In this document: in pieces, positions 32,954 to 41,805 of the stretch | How the letters are laid out: each line of letters starts with the position of its first letter | Numbering within the stretch: position 1 is the stretch's first letter | From: a virus | Length of the DNA stretch: 42,256 nt | Reading direction: 5' to 3' (one strand) | IMG/VR virus record: IMGVR_UViG_3300047497_000067 | Location: 1 to 42,256 of that record | Made by a program: the position numbers and the translations under genes | The notes under the pieces: generated by a model | What the model was told of the DNA's origin: nothing | Database searches by the model: none | What the model saw: only the letters and a program-made list of their open reading frames with translations

Positions 32954-33415
32954 ATGGCATACATCGACAGCGCCCTGGCTTACGACCCGGCGTCGCGGCG
33001 GTGTGACCTGGTGTTCGACGGCACCGATGAGGTGTTGGACGACACGCCGGTCACCCCCGTGCTGATGGCTGTCATGGGCGACAGGCGCGCGCATTCGGAC
33101 GACACGCTGCCCGATGTTTCCCCCGAAAATTATGCGCCCGCCATCCTGAACGCACGTCGCGGCTGGTGTGGCGACGCGCTGGACAGACTGGGGCGCCTGT
33201 TCGGCAGCCGGATGTGGCTTCTGAAACGCCGAAAGCAGGACGAACCGACGCGGCTGCTTGCTGAAAGCGCGCTGCAGGAGGCCCTGGAGCCACTGGCCAA
33301 TACGCGCGGCTGGGCCATCACCGTGACCGTTCGCTGGATCGCTGCCGGCGTCCTGGGCTGGCGCGTGAAGGCCGATGCCGTGACCGTCGCGATCAACACA
33401 CCGGTGACCGGCTGA
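32954..33415 (+). CDS. gp46-like baseplate wedge protein
   Basis: This is a 153-residue protein. It matches the phage GP46 family: VFDGTDEVLDDTPVTPVLMA (about 20-39), SPENYAPAILNARRGWCGDA (about 56-75), SRMWLLKRRKQ near 85, then ALQEALEPL. It belongs to the baseplate wedge. It has no Shine-Dalgarno match and starts 34 bases after palindrome 3. Its stop overlaps the gp47 ATG. Confidence 0.9.
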   Translation: MAYIDSALAYDPASRRCDLVFDGTDEVLDDTPVTPVLMAVMGDRRAHSDDTLPDVSPENYAPAILNARRGWCGDALDRLGRLFGSRMWLLKRRKQDEPTRLLAESALQEALEPLANTRGWAITVTVRWIAAGVLGWRVKADAVTVAINTPVTG

Positions 33416-34518
33416 TGCCCTGGCCCGTTCCCGCACCTGGCGTCGTCACTGACCGCGCCGCCGGCGTCTACGAGGGCGAATATGCCCGCATCTACCTGCT
33501 GAAAAATCCTGGCGCCAAGGCGCCGATCGTTGACGCGCGTTCCCCTCTTTCCACGCTGGCGGTCCATGGCCGTGTCCTCGATATGGCGGTGCAGGATCTC
33601 TGGTTCTATCAGGGGCGGAACGCGCTGGAGCTGATGGTCGATACGGCCGAGGACTGGCTGCCTCGCCATGCGGCGATCTGGAACGTTCCGCAGATCCTCG
33701 CGACACCGGCGGTTGGAAACGTGATCTTCACCGGCGTCGCCGGCACGCCCATCCCTTCGGGTCTGGAGTTGTCGATCCAGGGTGGCCTGACCTACGTCAC
33801 CACATCCGCCGAGACGATCGCCGTCGGCCAGACGAATGTCACCGTGGCGGTCGAATGCACCAGCGCCGGATCCGTCGGCTCGCTCGCCGCCAGCACCGTC
33901 CTGACGGTTGTCTCGCCGGTGTCCGGACTGACATCGCAGACCGCGACCGTCGATCCCAACGGATTGACCGGCGAGGATGCGGAAACGATCGACAGTTGGC
34001 GCCAGCGCATCCTGGCGGCCATCCGCGATCCCGGCAGCGGTGGCAACGGGGCCGACTTCCAGAAATGGACGAAGAACGCGGCGCCCGGTGCGATCGTGTC
34101 GGCCACATCTCCGGGCACCGGTTTCATTACCGTCATCTTCGCGATGCCGAACGGCGAGACCTGGCGCGCGCCGACGACGCCCGAGGTCAATACCGTCACC
34201 GCCTATCTGAACGATGCGCAGAACCGCAAGCCCCTCGGCGCACCCGTCGTTGTCGTTGCGGGCGCCACCTTGGCCCCGGTCAACTTCACGATCCACCTGG
34301 TCAACGACACGACGGCCAATCGAACCGCCGCGACGAACGCGCTGGCCCTGCAGATCCTGGCGGATGCAACGATCGGCGGCACAATCTACTTCAGCCGGCT
34401 GGAAGCCGCCTTGCAGAATGCCGGTGGGTCCGTGGCCTATGAAATGACTGTGCCGTCGGCCGATGTGACCACGGCGGCCAATGCGATCGCCGTGATGGGC
34501 ACGGTGACCTGGGTATGA
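33415..34518 (+). CDS. gp47-like baseplate protein (baseplate J)
   Basis: This is a 367-residue protein. The Baseplate_J pattern is visible as AEDWLPRHAAIWNVPQ, then ATPAVGNVIFTGVAGTPIPSG (in two parts, about 97-125), and DAETIDSWRQRILAAIRDPG near 187-206. It connects wedge and hub and transmits the contraction signal. Length is normal for Mu gp47. It overlaps gp48 by 4 bp. Confidence 0.93.
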   Translation: MPWPVPAPGVVTDRAAGVYEGEYARIYLLKNPGAKAPIVDARSPLSTLAVHGRVLDMAVQDLWFYQGRNALELMVDTAEDWLPRHAAIWNVPQILATPAVGNVIFTGVAGTPIPSGLELSIQGGLTYVTTSAETIAVGQTNVTVAVECTSAGSVGSLAASTVLTVVSPVSGLTSQTATVDPNGLTGEDAETIDSWRQRILAAIRDPGSGGNGADFQKWTKNAAPGAIVSATSPGTGFITVIFAMPNGETWRAPTTPEVNTVTAYLNDAQNRKPLGAPVVVVAGATLAPVNFTIHLVNDTTANRTAATNALALQILADATIGGTIYFSRLEAALQNAGGSVAYEMTVPSADVTTAANAIAVMGTVTWV

Positions 34519-35123
34519 CCATTCCCTTCCCCCGTCCCGCTGACCAGGTTCGCGAGGAGCTGATCGCGCTGCTGCCGGATGGCGCGGCGACGCCGCATGA
34601 CTTCGACAATTACTGGAGTGCGAGGCTCAGCGCGCCGGCGGCGGAAATCGCGCTGATCGAGGAATCCGCCTTCAGCATGCTGCCCCAGATCGACCCGCGC
34701 CAGGCGCCGGATCTGCTGCCGGACTGGGAGCAGATGCTGGGGCCGGATCCCTGCCAGGTCTCCGACCAGGTCACCGACACGGTCACGCGCGGCCAGATCG
34801 CGTATCAGCGGCTGACCAACCGGGGAACGATCTGCGCCGGCTATTTCGAGCGCTATGCCTTGTCGATCGGCGAAACCATCACGATCGAGGAATTCCCCGC
34901 CTACATGCTTGGCCTAGCGGTTTGTGGTGGTTCGATGCTGGTCCAACCGCCGGAGCATTGTTCGTTTCAGGTGAGCCTGCCGGCGAGGGACGTCGTCTAC
35001 TTCATTTGCGGTGCATCGCAGTGTGGCGATGCCCTCGGGTCGTTTCAGCCGTCGGTGATGGAATGCGTCATCCGCAACGGCGCGCCGCTCTATGCCACCC
35101 CCTATTTCAATTACACGAGCTGA
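34515..35123 (+). CDS. gp48-like baseplate protein (DUF2313/YmfQ)
   Basis: This is a 202-residue protein. DUF2313 features are REELIALLPDG at the N terminus, LLPDWEQMLGPDP (about 72-84), and RGQIAYQRLTNRG (about 92-104). In Mu, gp48 ends the wedge toward the fibres. A Cys-containing C-terminal part (GSMLVQPPEHCSFQVSL) is typical. Confidence 0.92.
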   Translation: MTIPFPRPADQVREELIALLPDGAATPHDFDNYWSARLSAPAAEIALIEESAFSMLPQIDPRQAPDLLPDWEQMLGPDPCQVSDQVTDTVTRGQIAYQRLTNRGTICAGYFERYALSIGETITIEEFPAYMLGLAVCGGSMLVQPPEHCSFQVSLPARDVVYFICGASQCGDALGSFQPSVMECVIRNGAPLYATPYFNYTS

Positions 35124-35129
35124 GGCCGC

Positions 35130-36323
35130 ATGGACCGTATTTCCGGAGCCAATTACCTTACCCTCGGCGGCATCAGGGTTTTCCAGGACCTGAATCTCGG
35201 GACAGGCCAGCTGGGGACGGTGCCGAATGCCCTTTGGTTCACTGGTGCGCAGGAAAGCATCCTTGCGCCCGTAACCAAGATCGGGCTCGTGCCGACGGAC
35301 GCCGATAATACCCAGCTGCTGCAGGCGATCAGCCTGATCGGCGGCGGTGGGATGACAGTGGTGAGCGCGAACGCGGTTCTCACTGCCGCGGAAGCCGGCA
35401 TCATCGAAGTCAATGCCGCCGCTGGTCCGATCAATATCACGCTGCCAGCGGCCGCCGCCGCAAATAGTCAGAAATTCGGCTATAGATTTTTCCGGATCGA
35501 CAGCACGTCGAACACCGTGACGATATCGCCGCCTGCCGGAACGTTTTCTCCCGGTGCCAACGCCAGCTTTCAGCTACCGCCCCGGACAGCCGGACTTCTT
35601 ACCTTCAAATCCATTGAGGTGATTTCCGACGGCACGACCTGGTTGGTGGTGGGGCTTCCGTCCACGGTGCAGACGTCCTTTAGCTGGACCGCCGCTGGGT
35701 CCTATAGCTGGACTTGCCCCGCGGACACCTATTCTGTGCCCTACTATGTCACGGGCGGCGGCGGAGGGGGTGGCGCCAGCACCGCGACCAGTTCAAGCCA
35801 GTCCTCGGCGGGGCCGGGAGGTAACGGGGCACCGCTTTGCTTCGGCATTGCGACGACCGTGCCGGGGACAACCTACACAATCACCGTGGGCAGCGGCGGC
35901 GGCGGCGGCGTCACCGGGGGGGCGCCCGGCGGCAATGGCGGCGCGAGTAGTTTCGGATCCTTTGGGGCTTCCCCTGGCGCGCATGGCGCTCAGAACGCTC
36001 CCGCCACCACGCCGCCTTATGCGAGCGGCTTCACGGGGCCTTCGAACGTGTCGACGGGCGGCCTGATCAATGGCGGCGAGGAACCCGGCGGCCTTGGAAT
36101 ATTTTTCCAATCGACGTTGAACGGTCAGGCGGGCAACGGTGGTCGCGGCCCCTGGGGCGGCGGTGGTGTCGCCACCGGCGTCGGTGGCTCCGGCGGTGCG
36201 GCGCCCGGCGGCAATGGCCTGGCGCCCGGCGCCGGCGGCGCTGGCGGGATCTCGGGTCCCAGCCAGTCGGGGCAGAACGGCGGCCGCGGGGCCGACGGCG
36301 GCGTCTATTTGATAAAGCAATAG
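35130..36323 (+). CDS. tail fibre / glycine-rich tip protein
   Basis: This is a 397-residue protein. The N-terminal beta part (1-180) has a fibre-like module with NITLPAAAAANSQKFGYRFF. The second half is extremely Gly-rich: YYVTGGGGGGG, VGSGGGGGVTGGAPGGNGG, GNGGRGPWGGGGVATGVGGS (about 205-390). It ends in DGGVYLIKQ. Such Gly-rich ends are known from receptor-binding adhesins in which the Gly motifs pack as polyglycine helices with variable loops between. It is the first fibre gene after the baseplate, so a receptor-binding role is likely. Confidence 0.78.
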   Translation: MDRISGANYLTLGGIRVFQDLNLGTGQLGTVPNALWFTGAQESILAPVTKIGLVPTDADNTQLLQAISLIGGGGMTVVSANAVLTAAEAGIIEVNAAAGPINITLPAAAAANSQKFGYRFFRIDSTSNTVTISPPAGTFSPGANASFQLPPRTAGLLTFKSIEVISDGTTWLVVGLPSTVQTSFSWTAAGSYSWTCPADTYSVPYYVTGGGGGGGASTATSSSQSSAGPGGNGAPLCFGIATTVPGTTYTITVGSGGGGGVTGGAPGGNGGASSFGSFGASPGAHGAQNAPATTPPYASGFTGPSNVSTGGLINGGEEPGGLGIFFQSTLNGQAGNGGRGPWGGGGVATGVGGSGGAAPGGNGLAPGAGGAGGISGPSQSGQNGGRGADGGVYLIKQ

Positions 36324-36335
36324 GGGGGCGATCGG

Positions 36336-36881
36336 ATGACGACATATGCATTTGGCGCTGCCGGTCTCGTATTCGAGATTTTCACGCCCCCCGCTGGTCA
36401 AGCGATCGGCGACTGCTTTCCGGCCTCGATGCCATGGGTAGAGTGCCCATCGGACGTGGCGGTCGGCTGGACCATGACGGAGGTCAACGGCGCCTGGACC
36501 TTCGCCGCGCCTGTCGTGGTGCCCCCTTCCGCGGCGGCCGTCGCGACCGCTTCATTCACCGCCGCGATCGCCGCCGGCGTCACCATCAGCAGCACGTCGA
36601 CGCCGGCGCTGAACGGGATCTACGGACTGGATGACGTCTCGCTCAATCGCATCACGGCGGAGCAGGTCTATATCGCAACGAAGGGGACGTTCACCAACGG
36701 TGGGGCGACCCGGTCCTGGAAGGACATGGCCGGTGCTCCGCATACTTTCCCGTCGACGGCTGCATTCACCTCGTTTGCCGAGGCTGTCGCGCAGTATGAG
36801 GACGCGCTGATCGCGGCATATGACGCGGCGATCGCCGGGGGCACCTGGACCGCCCCAACCCAGCCGGCCGCGCTGCCATGA
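36336..36881 (+). CDS. fibre-associated protein (tail-fibre assembly-like)
   Basis: This is a 181-residue protein. The C-terminal part (ATSWKDMAG-like, here TRSWKDMAGAPHTFPST, and FAEAVAQYEDALIAAYDAAI) resembles the DUF4376-type domain found in fibre-assembly proteins. The N-terminal half is a short beta domain. A GGGGCGAT precedes the ATG. It probably helps fold or decorate the preceding fibre. Confidence 0.6.
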   Translation: MTTYAFGAAGLVFEIFTPPAGQAIGDCFPASMPWVECPSDVAVGWTMTEVNGAWTFAAPVVVPPSAAAVATASFTAAIAAGVTISSTSTPALNGIYGLDDVSLNRITAEQVYIATKGTFTNGGATRSWKDMAGAPHTFPSTAAFTSFAEAVAQYEDALIAAYDAAIAGGTWTAPTQPAALP

Positions 36882-37183
36882 GGGAAGTCAGCATCAAGCA
36901 AGGCGAGAGCCTGAACGTTGCCCTGTATTTCAAGGACGACGGCGATGCGATGGATATCTCGCATGTGGCGCTAGCTGCCCAGGTTCGCGACGCAAAGGAT
37001 GTCCTGGTAGCCAATCTGCCGATCATCATGGGTTCGGAAATCGGCCTCGCCTACATCCAGATTGTCGATACCTGCCGATGGCCCGATGGGCGATTGCGCT
37101 GCGACGTAAGGGCCGCGTGGCCCGGTCAGATCCAATTCACGGAAACCTTCGCCATCCACGTGAGAAGGGCGGTAACGCAATGA
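36878..37183 (+). CDS. small beta-sandwich fibre/baseplate accessory protein
   Basis: This is a 101-residue protein. REVSIKQGESLNVALYFKDD at the start, DISHVALAAQVRD in the middle and TETFAIHVRRAVTQ at the end follow the pattern of small beta-sandwich proteins (similar to N-terminal BppU domains) that accompany phage fibres. Function in this phage is unknown. It overlaps both neighbours by 4 bp. Confidence 0.6.
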   Translation: MREVSIKQGESLNVALYFKDDGDAMDISHVALAAQVRDAKDVLVANLPIIMGSEIGLAYIQIVDTCRWPDGRLRCDVRAAWPGQIQFTETFAIHVRRAVTQ

Positions 37184-37524
37184 TGTCCGTAATCATCGAG
37201 CAGATTGGTGCGATCCCTCCGCCGAGCGGCGTTGTGAAAACCAACATCATTGCTCAGGCCGGTGGTCAGGGGGCCGCGACGCTTCTGACGGCACGAAAGA
37301 ATATCATCAAGGTCTGCCCGGTTGGGGGCGGCGTGCTGCTTCAAATACTTCCGGATAACACGATGAAAGTCTTCAATCGCTGCGGCACCGGCCAGGTCCT
37401 TACGGTCTATCCGCCGTTTGGAACAAGTTTCGAAGAGAACGGCACCAACGTTCCTGTCACCATCGGTGATGGAAACCAAGCCGAATTCACTTTCGACAAC
37501 ATCCTGACCTGGGCGATTTCATAA
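37180..37524 (+). CDS. small structural-like fibre protein
   Basis: This is a 114-residue protein. Start ATGATG at 37180 overlaps the previous stop. The segment from TLLTARKNIIKVCPVGGG to the end (VFNRCGTGQVLTVYPPFGTS) is a beta module whose outline (nucleus of hydrophobic strands, then VYPPFG) recurs in the next protein as LAVYPFSGAQIE. It is probably a fibre or knob component. No enzyme motif is seen. Confidence 0.55.
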   Translation: MMSVIIEQIGAIPPPSGVVKTNIIAQAGGQGAATLLTARKNIIKVCPVGGGVLLQILPDNTMKVFNRCGTGQVLTVYPPFGTSFEENGTNVPVTIGDGNQAEFTFDNILTWAIS

Positions 37525-37532
37525 GGAGGCTG

Positions 37533-38165
37533 ATGTCAATGGAACGGCTTTTTCGCTATGTCGCCGGCTTCCTGCTGATCGCAGGCATCGCCATCGCCGG
37601 CAATGTCGGCCCGATGATGATCCAGAAATACGGCGCCGACATCGATAACCCCTCGGCATTCTGGGCCAACATCGGCGGCGGCGCTGTCGGGAAACTCAAC
37701 CTCGGCGCCGGCTGCGCGAATGATGGGAGCGGCAACCTTACCTGTGCCGGCGCCGTCGCCAGCGTGCAAGGCCACACCGGCGCAGTGACCCTCGGTCAGA
37801 GCGATATCAACGGGGCGCTCGGTTATACCCCGCTGAACAAGGGCGGCGACACAGCTACCGGTCTGATCGGCTTCACCCAGACCAACGGCGCAACGGCCGC
37901 AGGCACGACACAAGGCACCGCGACGGCGATAACGGCTCAGGTCACGGTCTTCACGACGGTTCCCGCCGGCTCTGGGACAGTTCTCAATACGACCGCCGGT
38001 GTGCGCCAAGTGATCTACAACCGGGGCGCCAGTACGCTGGCAGTCTATCCGTTTTCCGGGGCGCAAATCGAGGCCTACGGCGCTAACACCGCTGTCGGGA
38101 TCGCCGTCGGCGGTTCGGCGGTGTTCGAGTGCGTTAGCTCCACTCAATGCTACGTCGGGATCTGA
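37533..38165 (+). CDS. fibre protein with N-terminal membrane/signal segment
   Basis: This is a 210-residue protein behind a strong AAGGAGG. Residues 1-24 (MSMERLFRYVAGFLLIAGIAI) form a membrane or signal-anchor helix. Then come a fibre-like repeat (VQGHTGAVTLGQSDINGALG, then YTPLNKGGDTATG) found in tail-fibre shafts, and a C-terminal beta module (LAVYPFSGAQIEAYGANTAV). A membrane segment in a tail-fibre-like protein is odd: it could be exported, displayed on the envelope, or simply a membrane-active tip. Confidence 0.65.
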   Translation: MSMERLFRYVAGFLLIAGIAIAGNVGPMMIQKYGADIDNPSAFWANIGGGAVGKLNLGAGCANDGSGNLTCAGAVASVQGHTGAVTLGQSDINGALGYTPLNKGGDTATGLIGFTQTNGATAAGTTQGTATAITAQVTVFTTVPAGSGTVLNTTAGVRQVIYNRGASTLAVYPFSGAQIEAYGANTAVGIAVGGSAVFECVSSTQCYVGI

Positions 38166-38179
38166 TGGGGGTAAGCATC

Positions 38180-38560
38180 ATGAAACGTATTGGTCTCTTG
38201 GCTTTTCTCATTGTTCTCGCCGCGACTGACGCCAAAGCTGACCCACCGCTGGTTGGCTTTGCGCCCGGCATTGCTGTAAATCCGACCGTCTCGGGCGTCA
38301 CTTCTCTGACGGCGGGATCCTCCTCCCAGATATTTGGCGCGGGGAACCGGAATGCCTACCGGATCGCCAACACGACCGCCTCAAGTGGGGGCGATGTCCT
38401 TTGCACCGACGACGGGAGCACGCCATCATCGACCAACTACTCTTTTAGGGTCTATGCGACGACTGTTGATCTTGAAGCTCTCCCCAATCCGCTGAGCAAT
38501 CAGGCATTAAACTGCACCTGCTCCACAGGTAATTGCACAATCAAGGCGGAGCAATACTGA
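38180..38560 (+). CDS. small exported fibre-region protein
   Basis: This is a 126-residue protein from ATG 38180. A clear Sec signal peptide (MKRIGLLAFLIVLAATDAKA, cleaved before DPP) is followed by a beta domain with two Cys-rich spots (DVLCTDDGS and LNCTCSTGNC). ATG 38165, which overlaps the previous stop, is another possible start and would keep the signal. Related beta modules are in the neighbouring fibre genes. Export would place it in the periplasm, unlike a normal tail protein. Confidence 0.6.
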   Translation: MKRIGLLAFLIVLAATDAKADPPLVGFAPGIAVNPTVSGVTSLTAGSSSQIFGAGNRNAYRIANTTASSGGDVLCTDDGSTPSSTNYSFRVYATTVDLEALPNPLSNQALNCTCSTGNCTIKAEQY

Positions 38561-41500
38561 TGTCCTCGGTTGGCCGCCGCAGCGCGCTGATGGGTGCTGC
38601 GAGTGTTCTCGCACTTCTTAACATCAACGCGAAGGCGTCGAATTTGCCGCCCCTCATCGCCCAGGGGGGTCGGAAGAAATTAGGTGTCCTTCTCAACTCG
38701 GTCGATGTCACCGACTATGGCGCGATCGACGACCTGCTGCGCGGCTACTACACCTGCACCTGGTCGAGCAGCAGCCCGACTATCACCAGCGCATATACAT
38801 ACGTGGGCCAGGTGACCGTCCAGAACAATGGCACCTATAACGGTCAGACGGTCGCTACCCTGCAATTTCCCAACCAGATCGCCTCGACGGGGCTTGGATT
38901 TGGCGAGGACTGGATTGGCAAGCCGATCGCCATCACGGGGGCGGGAACCTCGGGCGGCACGTTTATCGCAGTCGTGACAGACTTCGATTATCTACCACGC
39001 ACATCTAACCAGGTGCCCACCTGGACACTGGATCGCGTGGCGCCGACGACAGTGACGGCTTCGTCTCAAAGCATGGCTTGCCCGTGCTTCAGTACCGGCA
39101 GCGACGGCTCTGGATTCCCGTCGGATGTGGGCAAGACCATCGTTGTCAGCGATGCGCTGAACGCCTCGGGAAACGTCATTGCCGCGAGCGGTCTGTTCCC
39201 GAACATCGCCACGATATCGGCGGTCAACTCGCCCTTTTCCGTGACGCTCTCAGCTAATTCTTCGGGCAATAACACGGCCAACTTTTCGACCGCTAAGAGC
39301 AGTTTTCCGGGCGTATTTATTCGCTGGTTCACGGATAATCATTCGGCGATGGTCAATGCCGGTTTCGCCGCGCGCGGTCAGGGGCGAACGTCGCTGTTGT
39401 TCAGCGGTTTTCGCTATGCGCAGAGCACCGGTGTATTTGGTGCGATCGGGCTTAACACGAGTGGCATCTTCAATGATGCTTCGGCGCAGTTCGCGCACGT
39501 TGCCTCGCAGCTCGACTGGTGGACCAGCGGCGGCGAAACGGAAACTGATGTTATCAGTTCGCAGGCGACCAGTTCGCCGGCCAGTATCCAGGAAGTGTCT
39601 TGGTGGCGTCAGGCTATCCCATTCAACGCCCCGCCGCCGTCTTCCCCCGCCGATGATTGCGGAGGAACCGCGTTTCCGGTGTCGGCCACGCTGGCCTCCG
39701 TGCCAGTCGTCATCACCGGCGACAGCTGGACGGTCGAAGATCCGTCGGGCGATGGAAACAACTCCATCACCCTGTATCAGCGTGCGTTGCAGCGAAAGAA
39801 CAAGAGCAAAAAGGTAAATGTCCAGACGCGGGGGATCGGAGGCACGCGGTGGTTGGACCTGTATTCCTCGGCGAATGTCGGCGGCACGGTCAATGTTCCG
39901 CCCTGGAAAACAAGCACCAGCGTGAACTGGCTGAGCAACTATGTGCTCTCGATTCCAGACCCGAACGCGAATGGGACCGGCAGTGTTGTCCCCGGCCTGG
40001 TGATTATCGCGGAAGGTTCGAATGACACTTCGGCGTTGCACCCGACTCATGTCTGGGGTGTGCTGAACCGGATCAAGAGCGTGACGGCGGCGAATGGGCT
40101 GCCACCTGATATACTTTTGGTCACTGAAGGCACGAAGGGTTCGGACCTCTTCTCCGCGGGAGGCGAAGAGGGAATCGGTATCGGCTGGAATGATTATGAT
40201 GCCGGTTATGTGCGATCGGTGGCCCGAGCCAACAAACTGCCGCTGATCGATTTTGCGACGCGCGCGACGCAAGCGCAGTATGGTTTCAATCCCTGGAATG
40301 CTGTGCGCAAGATCGTCCCGCCGCTATCGTCCGGTTCCGCCGCGGCAACCGCGCCTTATACCTTCCCCGGCGGCTACAAGAGCAGGTCGCACCGTTTCAT
40401 GCTGCAGCTCGGTAACGGGACGAGCACCACGGGCGCTCAGTTCTGGACTGCGATAAAGACACTGGAGATCCAGCTTTCGCCGAAACCGGACAACAGGCTC
40501 GTGCTTTCGACGGATCAGACCATCACGGGGGACGCTGGCGGCAATCTCTACGTCTATCACCGCTCCTGGGGCTATATCATCAGCACGCCCTGCACAATCT
40601 CGAACGGCAGCAATGCGCTCGCGACCAGCGGTCAGACCAACATCGGTACTGCCGTGGGCGGGTTCATCAACAATGGAGGTATCAATTTCATCCTCGCCCC
40701 GAACGGTGGTTATTCGGGCTTCGCGTCGGGACAGGTGGGTAGCTGCTTGAGAGTTGTTGCCGCCGATGTGACAGGCGAAGATTATCGAACATCCATCACT
40801 GCTTTTACCAATAGTGGTATCATTGGTGTGACCGATGATAACATCAATGCGACGGCATTGACCTCTAGCAACGTCTTCTGGCAGGGCGGCTGGATGTTCA
40901 CGCCGCGCGATGCGGTGGCGCAGGCGAACATCCGCATCACCGATGGCAGCGGGAACACGCTGCGATCCTCTCTGACGGCCTACACCGATTTTCAGCACGT
41001 GACGCTCAAGGATAACTGGACCTTCACCGGGTTGTCCGCGTCCAGCGTCACTGTTGAGTTTGGCCGCTTCACCGCCCCGGCCTGCATTGCCCAGGTCGCC
41101 GCGGCGAGCGATGCGGGGATTGCGCCACTGCTGATTGTCGACATTAACGACGCGCACGTCCGCGTCAGTTATATGCTGGGATCTGGCGCTCCCTCTGACC
41201 CGCGCAGTTCGGCGCAGACAGCTGAGCAAATCATCTGGGAAGGCGACGTCGAACAGTTCGGCGGCGCCTGGTCGCCGCAAATCTGGGCCACCGGCGGGAC
41301 GGTCAATCTTCAAGCCGTTTGGTGCGAAATCGAGGATCGCCGGCGCGTTTATACTCGCCCCTTGTTGAGCGTGCGCGATGCGATGGCAGTCGGCGACACA
41401 AAGACGACCTTTCCCCTGGGTGGTGACACCTCTCACTACAGCCGGCGGTATATGGACGTGGTTATGCGCCCCGTCATCGAGGCGCAGAATTTGACCTTCA

Positions 41501-41805
41501 AGGACGATTATTCTCACAACGCCGGCACGAACACGCCGACCACTGGCTTCACTTACACGATCCCCCCCAATCAGGCGTTCACCGGGCTGACTCCGGCCGG
41601 CACGTTGGCGACGGGCGCCATCAATCTTCCCTCCGTCTTCCCTCAAGGCACCGAGCTGATCGTCTCGTCCAGCCAGACGATCACCGCATGCACCTTCAAC
41701 GCGCCATCCGGAACGACATTTGCCGTTTCCGCCCCGACCAGCTTGAGCGCGGGTGTGGCAGTTGGCTGGGTTCTTGAGGGCACGACGTGGTTCCGGTCGA
41801 AATAG
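38560..41805 (+). CDS. large tail fibre with SGNH-hydrolase domain
   Basis: This is a 1081-residue protein. ATG 38560, with AAGGCGGAG 8 bases upstream, overlaps the previous stop. Residues 1-27 (VGRRSALMGAASVLALL) look like a Tat-type signal. About 380-620 is an SGNH/GDSL hydrolase: GDSW with S389 as nucleophile, RGIGGTRW (block II) and AEGSND with N488. The usual DxxH block is not obvious. The rest is beta-rich fibre, ending in a module with SSSQTITACTFNAPSG. It probably removes acyl groups from host surface polysaccharide during adsorption. It is the last gene of the phage. Confidence 0.82.
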   Translation: MSSVGRRSALMGAASVLALLNINAKASNLPPLIAQGGRKKLGVLLNSVDVTDYGAIDDLLRGYYTCTWSSSSPTITSAYTYVGQVTVQNNGTYNGQTVATLQFPNQIASTGLGFGEDWIGKPIAITGAGTSGGTFIAVVTDFDYLPRTSNQVPTWTLDRVAPTTVTASSQSMACPCFSTGSDGSGFPSDVGKTIVVSDALNASGNVIAASGLFPNIATISAVNSPFSVTLSANSSGNNTANFSTAKSSFPGVFIRWFTDNHSAMVNAGFAARGQGRTSLLFSGFRYAQSTGVFGAIGLNTSGIFNDASAQFAHVASQLDWWTSGGETETDVISSQATSSPASIQEVSWWRQAIPFNAPPPSSPADDCGGTAFPVSATLASVPVVITGDSWTVEDPSGDGNNSITLYQRALQRKNKSKKVNVQTRGIGGTRWLDLYSSANVGGTVNVPPWKTSTSVNWLSNYVLSIPDPNANGTGSVVPGLVIIAEGSNDTSALHPTHVWGVLNRIKSVTAANGLPPDILLVTEGTKGSDLFSAGGEEGIGIGWNDYDAGYVRSVARANKLPLIDFATRATQAQYGFNPWNAVRKIVPPLSSGSAAATAPYTFPGGYKSRSHRFMLQLGNGTSTTGAQFWTAIKTLEIQLSPKPDNRLVLSTDQTITGDAGGNLYVYHRSWGYIISTPCTISNGSNALATSGQTNIGTAVGGFINNGGINFILAPNGGYSGFASGQVGSCLRVVAADVTGEDYRTSITAFTNSGIIGVTDDNINATALTSSNVFWQGGWMFTPRDAVAQANIRITDGSGNTLRSSLTAYTDFQHVTLKDNWTFTGLSASSVTVEFGRFTAPACIAQVAAASDAGIAPLLIVDINDAHVRVSYMLGSGAPSDPRSSAQTAEQIIWEGDVEQFGGAWSPQIWATGGTVNLQAVWCEIEDRRRVYTRPLLSVRDAMAVGDTKTTFPLGGDTSHYSRRYMDVVMRPVIEAQNLTFKDDYSHNAGTNTPTTGFTYTIPPNQAFTGLTPAGTLATGAINLPSVFPQGTELIVSSSQTITACTFNAPSGTTFAVSAPTSLSAGVAVGWVLEGTTWFRSK

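Noticed and set aside
35880-36300. GGC-rich repeats in the fibre gene as a CRISPR or satellite array
   Set aside because: They are codons of a Gly-rich protein with irregular spacing and no spacer pattern.
40324-41646. Minus-strand open frame of 440 codons inside the SGNH fibre
   Set aside because: It is antisense to the fibre, with composition typical of a shadow frame.
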